A stretch of 26,804 nt of DNA from Rhodospirillaceae bacterium. Lineage in GTDB: Bacteria > Pseudomonadota > Alphaproteobacteria > UBA7985. Of the stretch, positions 16,017 to 23,678 are shown in pieces; within the stretch, counting starts at the first letter, position 1; each line of letters begins with the position of its first letter. Position numbers and translations under genes: made by a program. The stretch is taken from positions 1-26,804 of the forward strand of contig PAFB01000004.1 in assembly GCA_002700865.1 (NCBI GenBank), given 5' to 3'. Below the pieces are notes generated by a model, which saw only the letters and a list, made by a program, of their open reading frames with translations, ran no database searches and was not told where the DNA came from.

Positions 16017-16396
16017 TACAACCCCATTATCCAAAGTAAGGTCCTCACTCCAATCCTGGAAACCCGTTAGGTCGAAAGCGCGCTGCTCTCGAGCCGTGAC
16101 TCAGGTGGCGGTGATACCGGATTCGTTGCTACCCAGATTACCCTGCGAACTCATGTAACAGGCCCTGAATTCCTGAGAACAGGAGAGACGTCACCTTATC
16201 TGTGGATAATTCATCCATTTAGGGGGCTTTTATGAAGATACTTTGACTGGAAGACGTTTTGTTTCCATTACGCGACTTCTTGGTGCTGGTTTCGGTCGGG
16301 CATTCTGTGCCATTAGCATTCAGTTGGTAATGGCAAGGCACTCTGGGCGTGCAACTGCACCGCTTGATCGAAAGCGCTAAGGGAGTTTGATCGCTG
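16017..16396. other. Intergenic region between the acyl-ligase cassette and the EAL gene
   Basis: A 380-nt gap between divergent genes, expected to contain promoters for both. I see two small inverted repeats: TCCTG-AGAA-CAGGA (16171-16184) and TGGAT-AATTC-ATCCA (16203-16217). Past the second one is a well-placed AGGGGG followed by a four-codon reading frame, ATG AAG ATA CTT TGA (16231-16245). No convincing -35/-10 pair stands out on either strand, and no longer reading frame looks real. Confidence 0.4.
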
Positions 16397-17521
16397 ATGG
16401 CGATGAAAGACGCGCACAACTCACAGAACACCCTCGCACAGGCTGTCGGGTTTCGCGTGTCGTGGACCGGGTCGGACCCCACTGCTCAGGTGCGAATTGA
16501 TCCGTTGGCAGCGCAGGATTTCCGTGCTGCTTTTGAGACCGCCCTGCAGCAGCTTGAGGCCGACGAGCTCGGAAACGAAACCGCTGGTTCCACCCGGTTT
16601 CTTGTTCCCGCGAGGGGTGCGACCCCATTGGATGTTTCAGCCGTGGAAAGCTGGTGGTCCCGAGTTTATCGCGGCGATGTTGCACAGGCTCCGCTCCGGC
16701 CATCCCTGCAAATCTGCACTCTTCCAAATGAGCTGTCCGTTCCCATGACGTTGAGCCAGCCCTCCCCAAACCCGAACCCGGCCCCAAACCGCGACACAGT
16801 GGATTTGCCGTCATTGCGGCAGTATCTCGATGCGGGCAGCTTGAGGGCAGCGGATCACCAGATTTTTGCTGCCAAAGAGGCCGAACCGGCTTGGTATGAG
16901 ACCCTCGCACGCTTCGGTAACGCGGCAACGGGGTTTCAGGTCGCAGGAGCTGTTTTGACCGGCGCGGAGCCGGCGGACGACCTCGCCGAGCTTGACCGCT
17001 GCGTGTTGGCGCTGGCGCTGGACCGGCTGGCGCGAAACCCGTCTATACGCCTCAGCGTGAATGTCAGTCGGGCATCATTGCTGGATGCAGCGTGGCAAGA
17101 CGAAGGGCTGGCACAACTGTCCACTGTTGACCCCTCACAGCGGGCGCGCTTGGCACTTGAAGTGACCGAGACGCGGACCCTGTCAGGGCGCAATGATCTC
17201 AGTACGGTCACGGCTGACTTTGGCGCTTTGGGCGTGGCGGTTTGGCTGGATGACATCGGGACCGGGGCAAGCTCACTCAACGAAATCATGCGGGACGGCG
17301 TGACAGGCATTAAAGTCGATCGCTCTCTTTCCCAACATGCTTTTGCCTATGGGGACAGCTTTGGAACCCTGTCCCTGCTGGCTGATTTTGCTGCCCGTAG
17401 AGGCTTGGATTGCATTGTCGAAGGGATTGAAAGCGTTGAGGAACGGGCCTTGGCTGAGCAATGGGGCGCCAGCCACGTTCAGGGCTTTTTCGCGGGAAAA
17501 CCAGTAATCAGAGACCCGTAG
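16397..17521 (+). CDS. EAL-domain protein (probable cyclic-di-GMP phosphodiesterase)
   Basis: A 374-residue protein with a C-terminal EAL domain (about 140-370), which hydrolyses cyclic di-GMP to lower its level. The eponymous motif reads Glu168-Thr-Leu-Ala-Arg, matching the ExLxR consensus though not EAL itself. The other expected residues are present: Asn222, Glu255 (LEVTE), Asp285-Asp286 (DDIGTG, usually DDFGTG), Lys306 (IKVD), Glu342 (EGIES) and Gln362 (VQGFFAGKP). Catalysis is therefore plausible. The first 120 residues match no domain I recognise and are joined by a proline-rich linker (PSPNPNPAPN, 122-131); no membrane helix or GGDEF domain is present. The ATG at 16397 has GGGAG 12 nt upstream. 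It is divergent from the acyl-ligase cassette, and no functional link is shown. Confidence 0.88.
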   Translation: MAMKDAHNSQNTLAQAVGFRVSWTGSDPTAQVRIDPLAAQDFRAAFETALQQLEADELGNETAGSTRFLVPARGATPLDVSAVESWWSRVYRGDVAQAPLRPSLQICTLPNELSVPMTLSQPSPNPNPAPNRDTVDLPSLRQYLDAGSLRAADHQIFAAKEAEPAWYETLARFGNAATGFQVAGAVLTGAEPADDLAELDRCVLALALDRLARNPSIRLSVNVSRASLLDAAWQDEGLAQLSTVDPSQRARLALEVTETRTLSGRNDLSTVTADFGALGVAVWLDDIGTGASSLNEIMRDGVTGIKVDRSLSQHAFAYGDSFGTLSLLADFAARRGLDCIVEGIESVEERALAEQWGASHVQGFFAGKPVIRDP

Positions 17522-17669
17522 GACCGCGCACCAAAGCCCCTTTTCCGGGCCATCACGTGAGCCAACTGCAACAAAATCGAGCAGCCTGTCACGCGGCGGT
17601 AAATCAGGGATTGCATGAAAAGGGGGATGCGACCTACTCGCGGCGCGAAACCCACAGGATGAGAAGGCT

Positions 17670-18698
17670 TTGAACACATTGATACGCGTTGCAACCTTCA
17701 ACATCGCCCTCTTTGGTCAGGCCCCTGGCGACATTATCAAGCGGCTTAACACCGGCTCTGATGCGCAGATCAATGATGCAGTCGAAGTGCTGGTGGACAG
17801 CAATCCGGATATGGTCCTTATCAACGAGCTGGATTACGATGAACAGGGTGAGGCCGCGCGCATGCTGGCGGCACGACTCTCCAGCATGCACCCCGATTTG
17901 CCGCCCTACGCCAGCCACGCTTTTCCCAGCAATACCGGGATACAAACGGGTTTTGATCTGGTGGGAACCGGGTCACTGGCCAGCCCGGAAAATGCTCAGG
18001 GTTTTGGCACCTTTCCCGGGCAATACGGCTTTGCCTTGCTCTCGCGGTTCAAGGTTCAGGCGGTTCGAACATTTCAGCACTTTCTGTGGCAACAAATGCC
18101 CGGCGCGCGCCTGCCCGATGCGGTACCGGGGAGCGGGCGCGGCGATTACTTCAGTCCGGCGGCGAAAGCAGTTTTGCGGCTGAGCTCAAAGAACCACGTC
18201 GACGCTCAAGTGACCTTGCCGGGGGCTGATGAGGGCTTGCATTTGCTGCTCAGTCATCCAACCCCACCCGTGTTCGACGGCCCGGAACGCCGGAACGCCC
18301 GCAGGAATGCTGACGAAATCCGTTTCTGGGTCGATTACTTGGACGACAAAGCCTATTTGGTCGATGATGCTGAGCAACCTGGCGGTTTGGATCGCGGGGC
18401 GGCGTTTATCATTCTGGGCGACTTGAACGCAGATCCGGAAAAGGGTGCGAGCCAAACAGGGGCAATCAACCAATTGCTCAACCACCCCCGCGTGCAAGAT
18501 CCGCGACCAAGCAGCGCGGATGGGTTGAATACAGCACAATTTCAGGGTGGAATGAGGGTCGATTTCGTGCTCCCCTCGTCAGGCCTGCGAGTAAAAGACA
18601 GCGGGGTTGTCTGGTTTCCCAAGAATGACCCCAAGGCACGACTGAACACGGCATCAGATCACCACCTAGTCTGGGTCGATTTGGAGGTGACGCCATGA
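17670..18698 (+). CDS. Endonuclease/exonuclease/phosphatase-fold metalloenzyme
   Basis: A 342-residue enzyme of the endonuclease/exonuclease/phosphatase superfamily, Mg-dependent phosphodiesterases and phosphomonoesterases. Active-site residues are recognisable in order: Asn11 (TFNI), Glu53 (INELDYDEQG), His196 (LLLSHPTPP), Asp251 and Asn253 (LGDLNADP) and the terminal Asp330-His331 (SDHHLVW). There is no signal peptide. The first in-frame start is a TTG at 17670 with GAGAAGG very close to it; a second TTG at 17679 is spaced better. Its stop overlaps the start of the next gene (ATGA at 18695-18698), tying it to the ABC importer. That suggests it acts on the imported compound, perhaps a phosphorylated or phosphodiester solute, rather than on DNA; this is inference from context. 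Confidence 0.85.
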   Translation: MNTLIRVATFNIALFGQAPGDIIKRLNTGSDAQINDAVEVLVDSNPDMVLINELDYDEQGEAARMLAARLSSMHPDLPPYASHAFPSNTGIQTGFDLVGTGSLASPENAQGFGTFPGQYGFALLSRFKVQAVRTFQHFLWQQMPGARLPDAVPGSGRGDYFSPAAKAVLRLSSKNHVDAQVTLPGADEGLHLLLSHPTPPVFDGPERRNARRNADEIRFWVDYLDDKAYLVDDAEQPGGLDRGAAFIILGDLNADPEKGASQTGAINQLLNHPRVQDPRPSSADGLNTAQFQGGMRVDFVLPSSGLRVKDSGVVWFPKNDPKARLNTASDHHLVWVDLEVTP

Positions 18699-20104
18699 GC
18701 GTGCTCGGAAAACTATTTGGTAAGCATACCATCGGATGGTGGTTCGCCGGGCCTGGTTTGCTGATGCTGGTAACTTGGCAGATTGCCCCGATCCTAATTG
18801 CCGGTTTCATGAGTATTCACCGGTGGAAACCCATCCGCGATCGCTATCTGGGTCTGCAGCACTACGCAGATTTACTTGGCGAATGGGGCCCGGGAATTCT
18901 CTTTTTTGCGTGTCTGTCCCTGCTTATTGGCGGGGTTTGGCTGTTTAGTCAGCCAGCGCGTGCGTTGACAGAAACGTTTCGACGATCGCTGCTGGCGGTC
19001 ATTCTGGTCATCGCAGGCGGCGCGGCGCTGTGGTCGAGGAACTTCTTGCTCGATGCGATTGAGCGCTTTCCCAGCCTGACCGAAAAGCGCGAAATACGCG
19101 ACTTCAAGCGCTCGACCTTTCTGGACTGGCGGGGTGACGAAACCGAGCAACTGACTCTGGTCGCAGGGTCGGCAAGCCAGTTTCTGCTCTACTCCGTCAT
19201 GCTGTTCCTGGTTGCCGCGCTGATCATGTTCCTGCCTTGGGGACGGATTCAGCAGTGGGGGAACCGGGTTGCCGGTGCGGTTATCGTGATACTGGCCTGC
19301 CTGGCACTGGCTGTAGCCTGGCAACGGATGTTAATCGCCGGCAGCAACGACTTCCTCGCCAGCTTGATCAGCACGCTATTTTATTCTGTGGCGACGGTGT
19401 TCACCCAGATCACCCTTGGCCTGATCATTGCCTTCGGTCTGTACCGCAAGATTCGGGGCGAAGGCCTGTTCCGCTACCTTATTTTCCTGCCCTACATCAC
19501 CCCAGCCGTTGCCATGGCCACCGTGTTCAGCGTGATTTTCCGCGAGCGCTCCAGCGGGCTGATGAACCAAATTCTGGGCTGGTTCAACATCGAGCCGATG
19601 AAATGGCTAAGCAATGAAACGCCGATAATGCAGGCTCTGTTTGGGCTGGAATGGGTCGGACTCGCCGGGGGGCCCACCATTGGCTTGATCACCGTGGTGG
19701 TGTTCGGGGTCTGGTCCTACACTGGCTATAACGCCGTCATCCTGCTTGCCGGACTGACCGCGATACCGCGCGATTTATATGAAGCTGCTGAAATTGACGG
19801 TGCCAGCCGCTGGCAGTCCTTTACCCGGATAACCCTGCCCCTGCTCTCGCCGGTGATTTTCTTCCTCGTTCTCACAGGTCTGATTGGTACGTTTCAGGCG
19901 TTCAACCATACCTTCGTGATGTTCGAGCAGACGGGCGGACGCAATGAGAGCCTGATCGTCGCGTCAATTTTCGTGTTTCAGGAATTGCGATCAGGCGATT
20001 TTGGGGCGGCTGCAGCGATTGGCGTTTTGCTGTTCTTCCTCATTCTCCTCATCACCGCTGCCCAATTCATTCTGGCGGGCCGCCGGCTCAACTCGGATCT
20101 GTAA
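18695..20104 (+). CDS. ABC transporter permease, MalF-like, with extra N-terminal helices
   Basis: A 469-residue inner-membrane permease of the carbohydrate uptake family, much longer than the usual 290-320 residues of UgpA types. After the first helix (14-40) come extra segments at about 67-85, 98-114, 161-181 and 192-210, with a charged loop (115-158) between them. The conserved core follows: helices at about 222-249, 258-282, 328-353, 382-405 and 437-461. The EAA loop is at 361-382 (LYEAAEIDGASRWQSF). E. coli MalF also has additional N-terminal helices and a periplasmic domain, so the layout is comparable, but the extra part here does not look like that domain. It overlaps the phosphatase gene by 4 nt and is followed 3 nt later by its partner permease. 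Confidence 0.92.
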   Translation: MSVLGKLFGKHTIGWWFAGPGLLMLVTWQIAPILIAGFMSIHRWKPIRDRYLGLQHYADLLGEWGPGILFFACLSLLIGGVWLFSQPARALTETFRRSLLAVILVIAGGAALWSRNFLLDAIERFPSLTEKREIRDFKRSTFLDWRGDETEQLTLVAGSASQFLLYSVMLFLVAALIMFLPWGRIQQWGNRVAGAVIVILACLALAVAWQRMLIAGSNDFLASLISTLFYSVATVFTQITLGLIIAFGLYRKIRGEGLFRYLIFLPYITPAVAMATVFSVIFRERSSGLMNQILGWFNIEPMKWLSNETPIMQALFGLEWVGLAGGPTIGLITVVVFGVWSYTGYNAVILLAGLTAIPRDLYEAAEIDGASRWQSFTRITLPLLSPVIFFLVLTGLIGTFQAFNHTFVMFEQTGGRNESLIVASIFVFQELRSGDFGAAAAIGVLLFFLILLITAAQFILAGRRLNSDL

Positions 20105-20107
20105 GTC

Positions 20108-21178
20108 ATGGAAAACACCGACGACAACAACCGCTTCGAAGCCGGCGATTTGCTCCGGTATGCCATCCTCGGGCTGGCTGGTTTCCTCTCGCTTGTCCCG
20201 TTTGTCTACATGCTGCTGCTCTCTGGCATGAACCAGTACGAGGCGATCAACGCCTCAACCTGGCTGCCGAAAACGTTCTTGTTCGAGAACTACGTCACCG
20301 CTTGGGCCTATGGTAAATTCTGGCTCTATGCCATCAACACGATTGTTGTGACGCTGTTCAGCACGCTCGGGCAAATTGTGTTCTGTGCGCTCGCCGGATA
20401 CGCCTTTGCCGCCATTCCATTTAAGGGCAAGCGCTTCGCTTTCTTGCTGCTGCTGATCACTCTGATGGTGCCGGAGGCCGTCTTGATCACCCCGACTTTC
20501 ACAGTCATCAAAGGGCAGATTTTCGGTATAGCGGTGCTCAATCTGCTGACCCTGACGCTGATCGCTAGCGCCGCGACACTGCTGTTCTATGCCGTTCTGA
20601 GCGTCTACGCGACACTCACATCGCGGCAAATTCCGGTCTGGCCGCTCACCTTTGCCGGTCTGATTGTCTTCATTGGCCTGCTGCTGCTTGCGGGGGTGGT
20701 GAACCGGGATTTCGGGTCTGTGCTTTCCGAAGAACTTTGGCCCCCAAAGACCCTGCTGAACACCTATCAGGTGATGATCCTGCCGATCATCGGCAATGCC
20801 TATTCGATCTTCCTATTCCGCCAGTTTTTCATCCAGCTTCCCGATGAACTGTGGCAGGCGGCAAAGCTCGATGGTGCCAACCATCTGCAGTATTTTGTCC
20901 GCGTGGTCGTCCCGCTGTCGATCCCGGCATTCTCCACCATCGGCGTTTTGGCTTTCATCTGGTCGTGGAATTCTTATGCTTGGCCAATCCTGACTCAAAC
21001 CGGTGTAGATCCAAAGTTCACCCTGTCTGTGGGCCTGCGTGAATTGTCTGACGATTACATCGGACACATCCCGGCTCAGATGGCTGGCGCGCTGATCGTG
21101 GTTCTGCCGGTTTTGGTCGCCTATTCGCTCGCCGTGCGACAATTTACCCAGTCTCTGGCACGCGTTGGCATAAAATAG
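20108..21178 (+). CDS. ABC transporter permease, MalG-like, with internal insertion
   Basis: A 356-residue partner permease in the carbohydrate uptake family. The N-terminal helix lies at about 16-39, with others at 72-103, 108-132, 219-240, 270-287 and 325-345. The EAA loop is at 248-268 (LWQAAKLDGANHLQYFVR). Ordinary MalG-type proteins go almost directly from the motif equivalent to LITPTFTVI (126-134) to LLNTYQVMILP (216-226). Here about 80 residues are inserted, with two strongly hydrophobic stretches (about 141-169 and 178-198). The reading frame is intact and the flanking motifs align, so this is a real insertion, not a frameshift. The ligand is unknown; the phosphatase-fold gene upstream is the only hint. 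Confidence 0.92.
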   Translation: MENTDDNNRFEAGDLLRYAILGLAGFLSLVPFVYMLLLSGMNQYEAINASTWLPKTFLFENYVTAWAYGKFWLYAINTIVVTLFSTLGQIVFCALAGYAFAAIPFKGKRFAFLLLLITLMVPEAVLITPTFTVIKGQIFGIAVLNLLTLTLIASAATLLFYAVLSVYATLTSRQIPVWPLTFAGLIVFIGLLLLAGVVNRDFGSVLSEELWPPKTLLNTYQVMILPIIGNAYSIFLFRQFFIQLPDELWQAAKLDGANHLQYFVRVVVPLSIPAFSTIGVLAFIWSWNSYAWPILTQTGVDPKFTLSVGLRELSDDYIGHIPAQMAGALIVVLPVLVAYSLAVRQFTQSLARVGIK

Positions 21179-21294
21179 GAGCAGATTTATCCCCAATTTA
21201 GGCACTTCGAAATAATAAACCTGAAACGTTTGTAGGTTACAACGCAGAGCGCTTGCAGGGTAGCCTGCCCGAGCGTGCACTATGGAGAGAACAC
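21179..21294 (+). promoter_or_regulatory. Leader between permease and binding-protein genes
   Basis: A 116-nt gap inside the operon. It contains a hairpin with a GCAGG/CCTGC stem and GTAG loop (21255-21268), extended by CGCT (21250-21253) pairing with AGCG (21272-21275), just before a strong GGAGAG ribosome-binding site. This could protect the binding-protein message from decay or mark a separate transcript start. I cannot assign promoter hexamers. Confidence 0.4.
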
Positions 21295-22602
21295 ATGAAC
21301 AAGTTTCTGATTGCAGCCGCCGCGCTGCCGTTTATCGCCTCTGCTGCTATCGCGCAGAACTACGAAGACGTTGACCCAAGTGGTGCTGAAATCACCATTT
21401 GGTACCGTCAAACCCGCGGCGGCGCAGAAGCGCTGGACGCGATTATCGCCGACTTTAACGCAACCAACCCTTACGGCATCACTGCAACCGGTATTTCCGC
21501 GGGTGGTTACGGCGAAATCTACGACAAGTTCGTAAACCTGATTGGCACCGACGAGTTGCCAAACATCGTGGTCGCTTACCAGAATCAGTCCGCAGCTTTC
21601 GAAAATGCTGACGCGCTGATCGACCTGCAGCCGCTGTTTGACTCTGAAAAGTGGGGCGTATCCGAAGAGTTGCTGGGTCAGATCGCTCAGGGCAAGTGGG
21701 ATGCGGGTATCCACCCAGACCACGATAACGAGCGTCTTGGCTTCCCAACCCGTACGTCAATGGACGTTATGGCTGTCAACCTCGACTGGCTGGCTGAACT
21801 GGGCATGGACATGCCAACCACACCTGCTGAGCTGAAAGAAGTCGCCTGTGCTGCTTCCGCGAACGCGTTCTCTAAGACCACTGACGCTGAAACCGCGCCG
21901 GTTGGTTTGATGTTCGCGGGTGATGCATCCCGTCTGGGTTCCTTCATCTTCGCGCAAGGTGGCGAAGTGTTTGACATCGAAGCAGACGCATTCGTCTACG
22001 ACAGCGACGAAGCCATGGCCGCTGGTGCGTTGATCTCTGAGATGGGCATTAACGGCTGTGTCCGGATGCCAGCGGAGCGTTACGGTGAAACCGGCGACTT
22101 TGGTAACGGTGTTGCAATGATGGTTCTGGGCTCGTCTTCGGGTATGGACTACTGGGCTGCTGCCGTTGAAGAAGGCTCTCAGCACAACTGGACTGTCGTG
22201 CCACTGCCGCACGTTACCGAGACCCCTGTGGTCAACATGTTCGGCCCCGACTGGTCCGTTACTGATACGGACGAGGCTGAAGAAGTCGCATCCTTCCTGT
22301 GGCTCCAGCACTGGGCACGCGCTGACATGCAGGCTGACTTCATCCGGGCGACCGACTACTACCCTGCAAACCTTGACTCGCTGGCAATGCTCGAAGAGCA
22401 CCGCGCGGCTAAGCCTCAGTGGGCAACCGGTTCCCAGTACCTTGGCTACGGCAAGATCGAGGCGTCTGTAGCGGCTTATCAGGACGTTCGCCGATTGGCT
22501 GGTCCGGCTTTGACTGAAATCATCGAAGGCGGCGACTACGCAACCATCCTCGAAGATCTGGCCATCGAAGCCAACGAAGCGCTGGAAGACTCCCGCAAGT
22601 AA
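21295..22602 (+). CDS. Periplasmic solute-binding protein of an ABC importer (family 1)
   Basis: A 435-residue extracellular solute-binding protein, family 1. The ATG at 21295 has GGAGAG 5 nt upstream and opens a clean signal peptide (MNKFLIAAAALPFIASAAIAQ, cleavage near residue 20-21); starts further upstream would bury it. The mature protein begins with an ITIWYRQ strand, typical of the family, and is strongly acidic. Codon choice leans to CGT, GGT and GTT, unlike the CGC/CGG-rich genes around it, which suggests high expression. The gene closes the phosphatase-permease-permease operon and is followed by a strong terminator. The ligand is unknown: a sugar or glycerophosphate-like compound would fit the protein family and the phosphatase. 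Confidence 0.93.
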   Translation: MNKFLIAAAALPFIASAAIAQNYEDVDPSGAEITIWYRQTRGGAEALDAIIADFNATNPYGITATGISAGGYGEIYDKFVNLIGTDELPNIVVAYQNQSAAFENADALIDLQPLFDSEKWGVSEELLGQIAQGKWDAGIHPDHDNERLGFPTRTSMDVMAVNLDWLAELGMDMPTTPAELKEVACAASANAFSKTTDAETAPVGLMFAGDASRLGSFIFAQGGEVFDIEADAFVYDSDEAMAAGALISEMGINGCVRMPAERYGETGDFGNGVAMMVLGSSSGMDYWAAAVEEGSQHNWTVVPLPHVTETPVVNMFGPDWSVTDTDEAEEVASFLWLQHWARADMQADFIRATDYYPANLDSLAMLEEHRAAKPQWATGSQYLGYGKIEASVAAYQDVRRLAGPALTEIIEGGDYATILEDLAIEANEALEDSRK

Positions 22603-22656
22603 GGCTTCCCGACCGCCCGCATTCGCCTAGAAACGCGGCGCGGCCATCAAATGACG

Positions 22657-22697
22657 AACCGGGTATCGCACAGTGCGCGATACCCGGTTTTTCTTTG
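22657..22697 (+). terminator. Rho-independent terminator of the second ABC operon
   Basis: A perfect 13-bp stem, AACCGGGTATCGC (22657-22669) with GCGATACCCGGTT (22677-22689), a 7-nt loop and a following TTTTTCTTT tract. It stands 55 nt after the binding-protein stop and ends the plus-strand operon before the minus-strand dioxygenase gene. Confidence 0.95.
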
Positions 22698-22719
22698 CCT
22701 GATCGCCGTGCACCCGGGT

Positions 22720-23589
22720 TTAGTCGTCGACCAGAACAAAATCAAAGTCCACACGGTACCAGGGTAAGGTCACGTCCTCGCCAACCTCCAGGCCCGGCGG
22801 CAAGTCGCTGAGGTCGGTTTTCTGCTGGTACTCCATGATCAAATCTTCGCGCACACCAAAAACGGCGTCTCGATCAATGTAGGGGTCATCGCTTGGAAAG
22901 ACCTCTGTCACCAGCGCACGCTTTCCCGGAGCCGTGACAATGAAATGCAGATGGGAGGGACGCCAGGCGTTCCGGCCGGTTGCTTTCAACATCTCACCGA
23001 CCGGGCCGTCGTCGGGGACCTTGTAAGGGGCCGGGCGAACGGTGGTAAAGGCGTAACGCCCGTCCTCACCGACGCTGGTTGTCAGCCGCAGGTTATAATC
23101 TGGCTGAGCCTCGTCCTGATTGGAATAGAGCCCATTGTCGGCGGTTTGCCACATCTCAATAACCGCACCGTTAAGGGCGCGCCCCTCAAGATCGCTTACA
23201 CGCCCCGTCACCAGCACTGTCGCCCCGGCATTGTCCCGCTTCAGGTCAGCGCCATAGGCCTGTTCAGGCGCGCCAGCAATGTGGAAGGGGCCCAGCACGG
23301 ACGAAGAGGTGCCTTCATGCTGAGATCCCAGCATATCGATCAGCGAAGACAGGCCAGTCACGTCTGATGCCAAAACGAATTCATTGCGTTCAGGGGTAGA
23401 GATCTGGCCCGCATCATAAAGGAATTGCAGCCCCCTGATCCACTCTTCGTGCGTCAGTTCAGTCTCTTTGGCAAAGGCATGCAAGTGTTCGATCAGGGCT
23501 TTGAGAACAAACATGAACCGGGGGTCCGTGCTGTCCGAGTAATAGCTCAGGACGGCCTGAGTGATTGTATCTATGGAGACGTTTTTCAT
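22720..23589 (-). CDS. Intradiol ring-cleavage dioxygenase (catechol/hydroxyquinol 1,2-dioxygenase type)
   Basis: A 289-residue non-haem Fe(III) dioxygenase that cleaves a dihydroxylated aromatic ring between the hydroxyl groups to give a muconate or maleylacetate-type product. The four iron ligands are in place: Tyr155 (DNGLYSNQ), Tyr189 (APYKVPDDGPVG), and His213 and His215 (RPSHLHF). An N-terminal helical dimerisation domain (1-100) ends in LGPFHI, as usual. The size and N-terminal domain point to the catechol or hydroxyquinol 1,2-dioxygenase branch rather than protocatechuate 3,4-dioxygenase. Which ring is the substrate is not decidable here. The ATG at 23589 has only a weak ribosome-binding site. 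It is divergent from the metallo-hydrolase gene, 89 nt apart, and the pair may share control. Confidence 0.9.
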   Translation of the reverse strand: MKNVSIDTITQAVLSYYSDSTDPRFMFVLKALIEHLHAFAKETELTHEEWIRGLQFLYDAGQISTPERNEFVLASDVTGLSSLIDMLGSQHEGTSSSVLGPFHIAGAPEQAYGADLKRDNAGATVLVTGRVSDLEGRALNGAVIEMWQTADNGLYSNQDEAQPDYNLRLTTSVGEDGRYAFTTVRPAPYKVPDDGPVGEMLKATGRNAWRPSHLHFIVTAPGKRALVTEVFPSDDPYIDRDAVFGVREDLIMEYQQKTDLSDLPPGLEVGEDVTLPWYRVDFDFVLVDD

Positions 23590-23678
23590 CGTTTTTCGGT
23601 TCGTCAGTTATCCAAGGTTGATCGGGCTGGGAGGGTGGTTCACTCTCTGTCCCTCAACGACAAAGCTGAGTTTGCTCC

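Noticed and set aside
16342..16360. Possible sigma-54 promoter (GG and GC spaced 10 nt) ahead of the EAL gene
   Set aside because: Only the minimal GG/GC pair fits; the flanking consensus is poor, and it lies too close to the start to be persuasive.
16219..16482. 87-codon open frame on the minus strand in the gap before the EAL gene
   Set aside because: It overlaps the start of the EAL gene, resembles no family, has many Cys/Ser/Thr in low-complexity order and has no clear ribosome-binding site.
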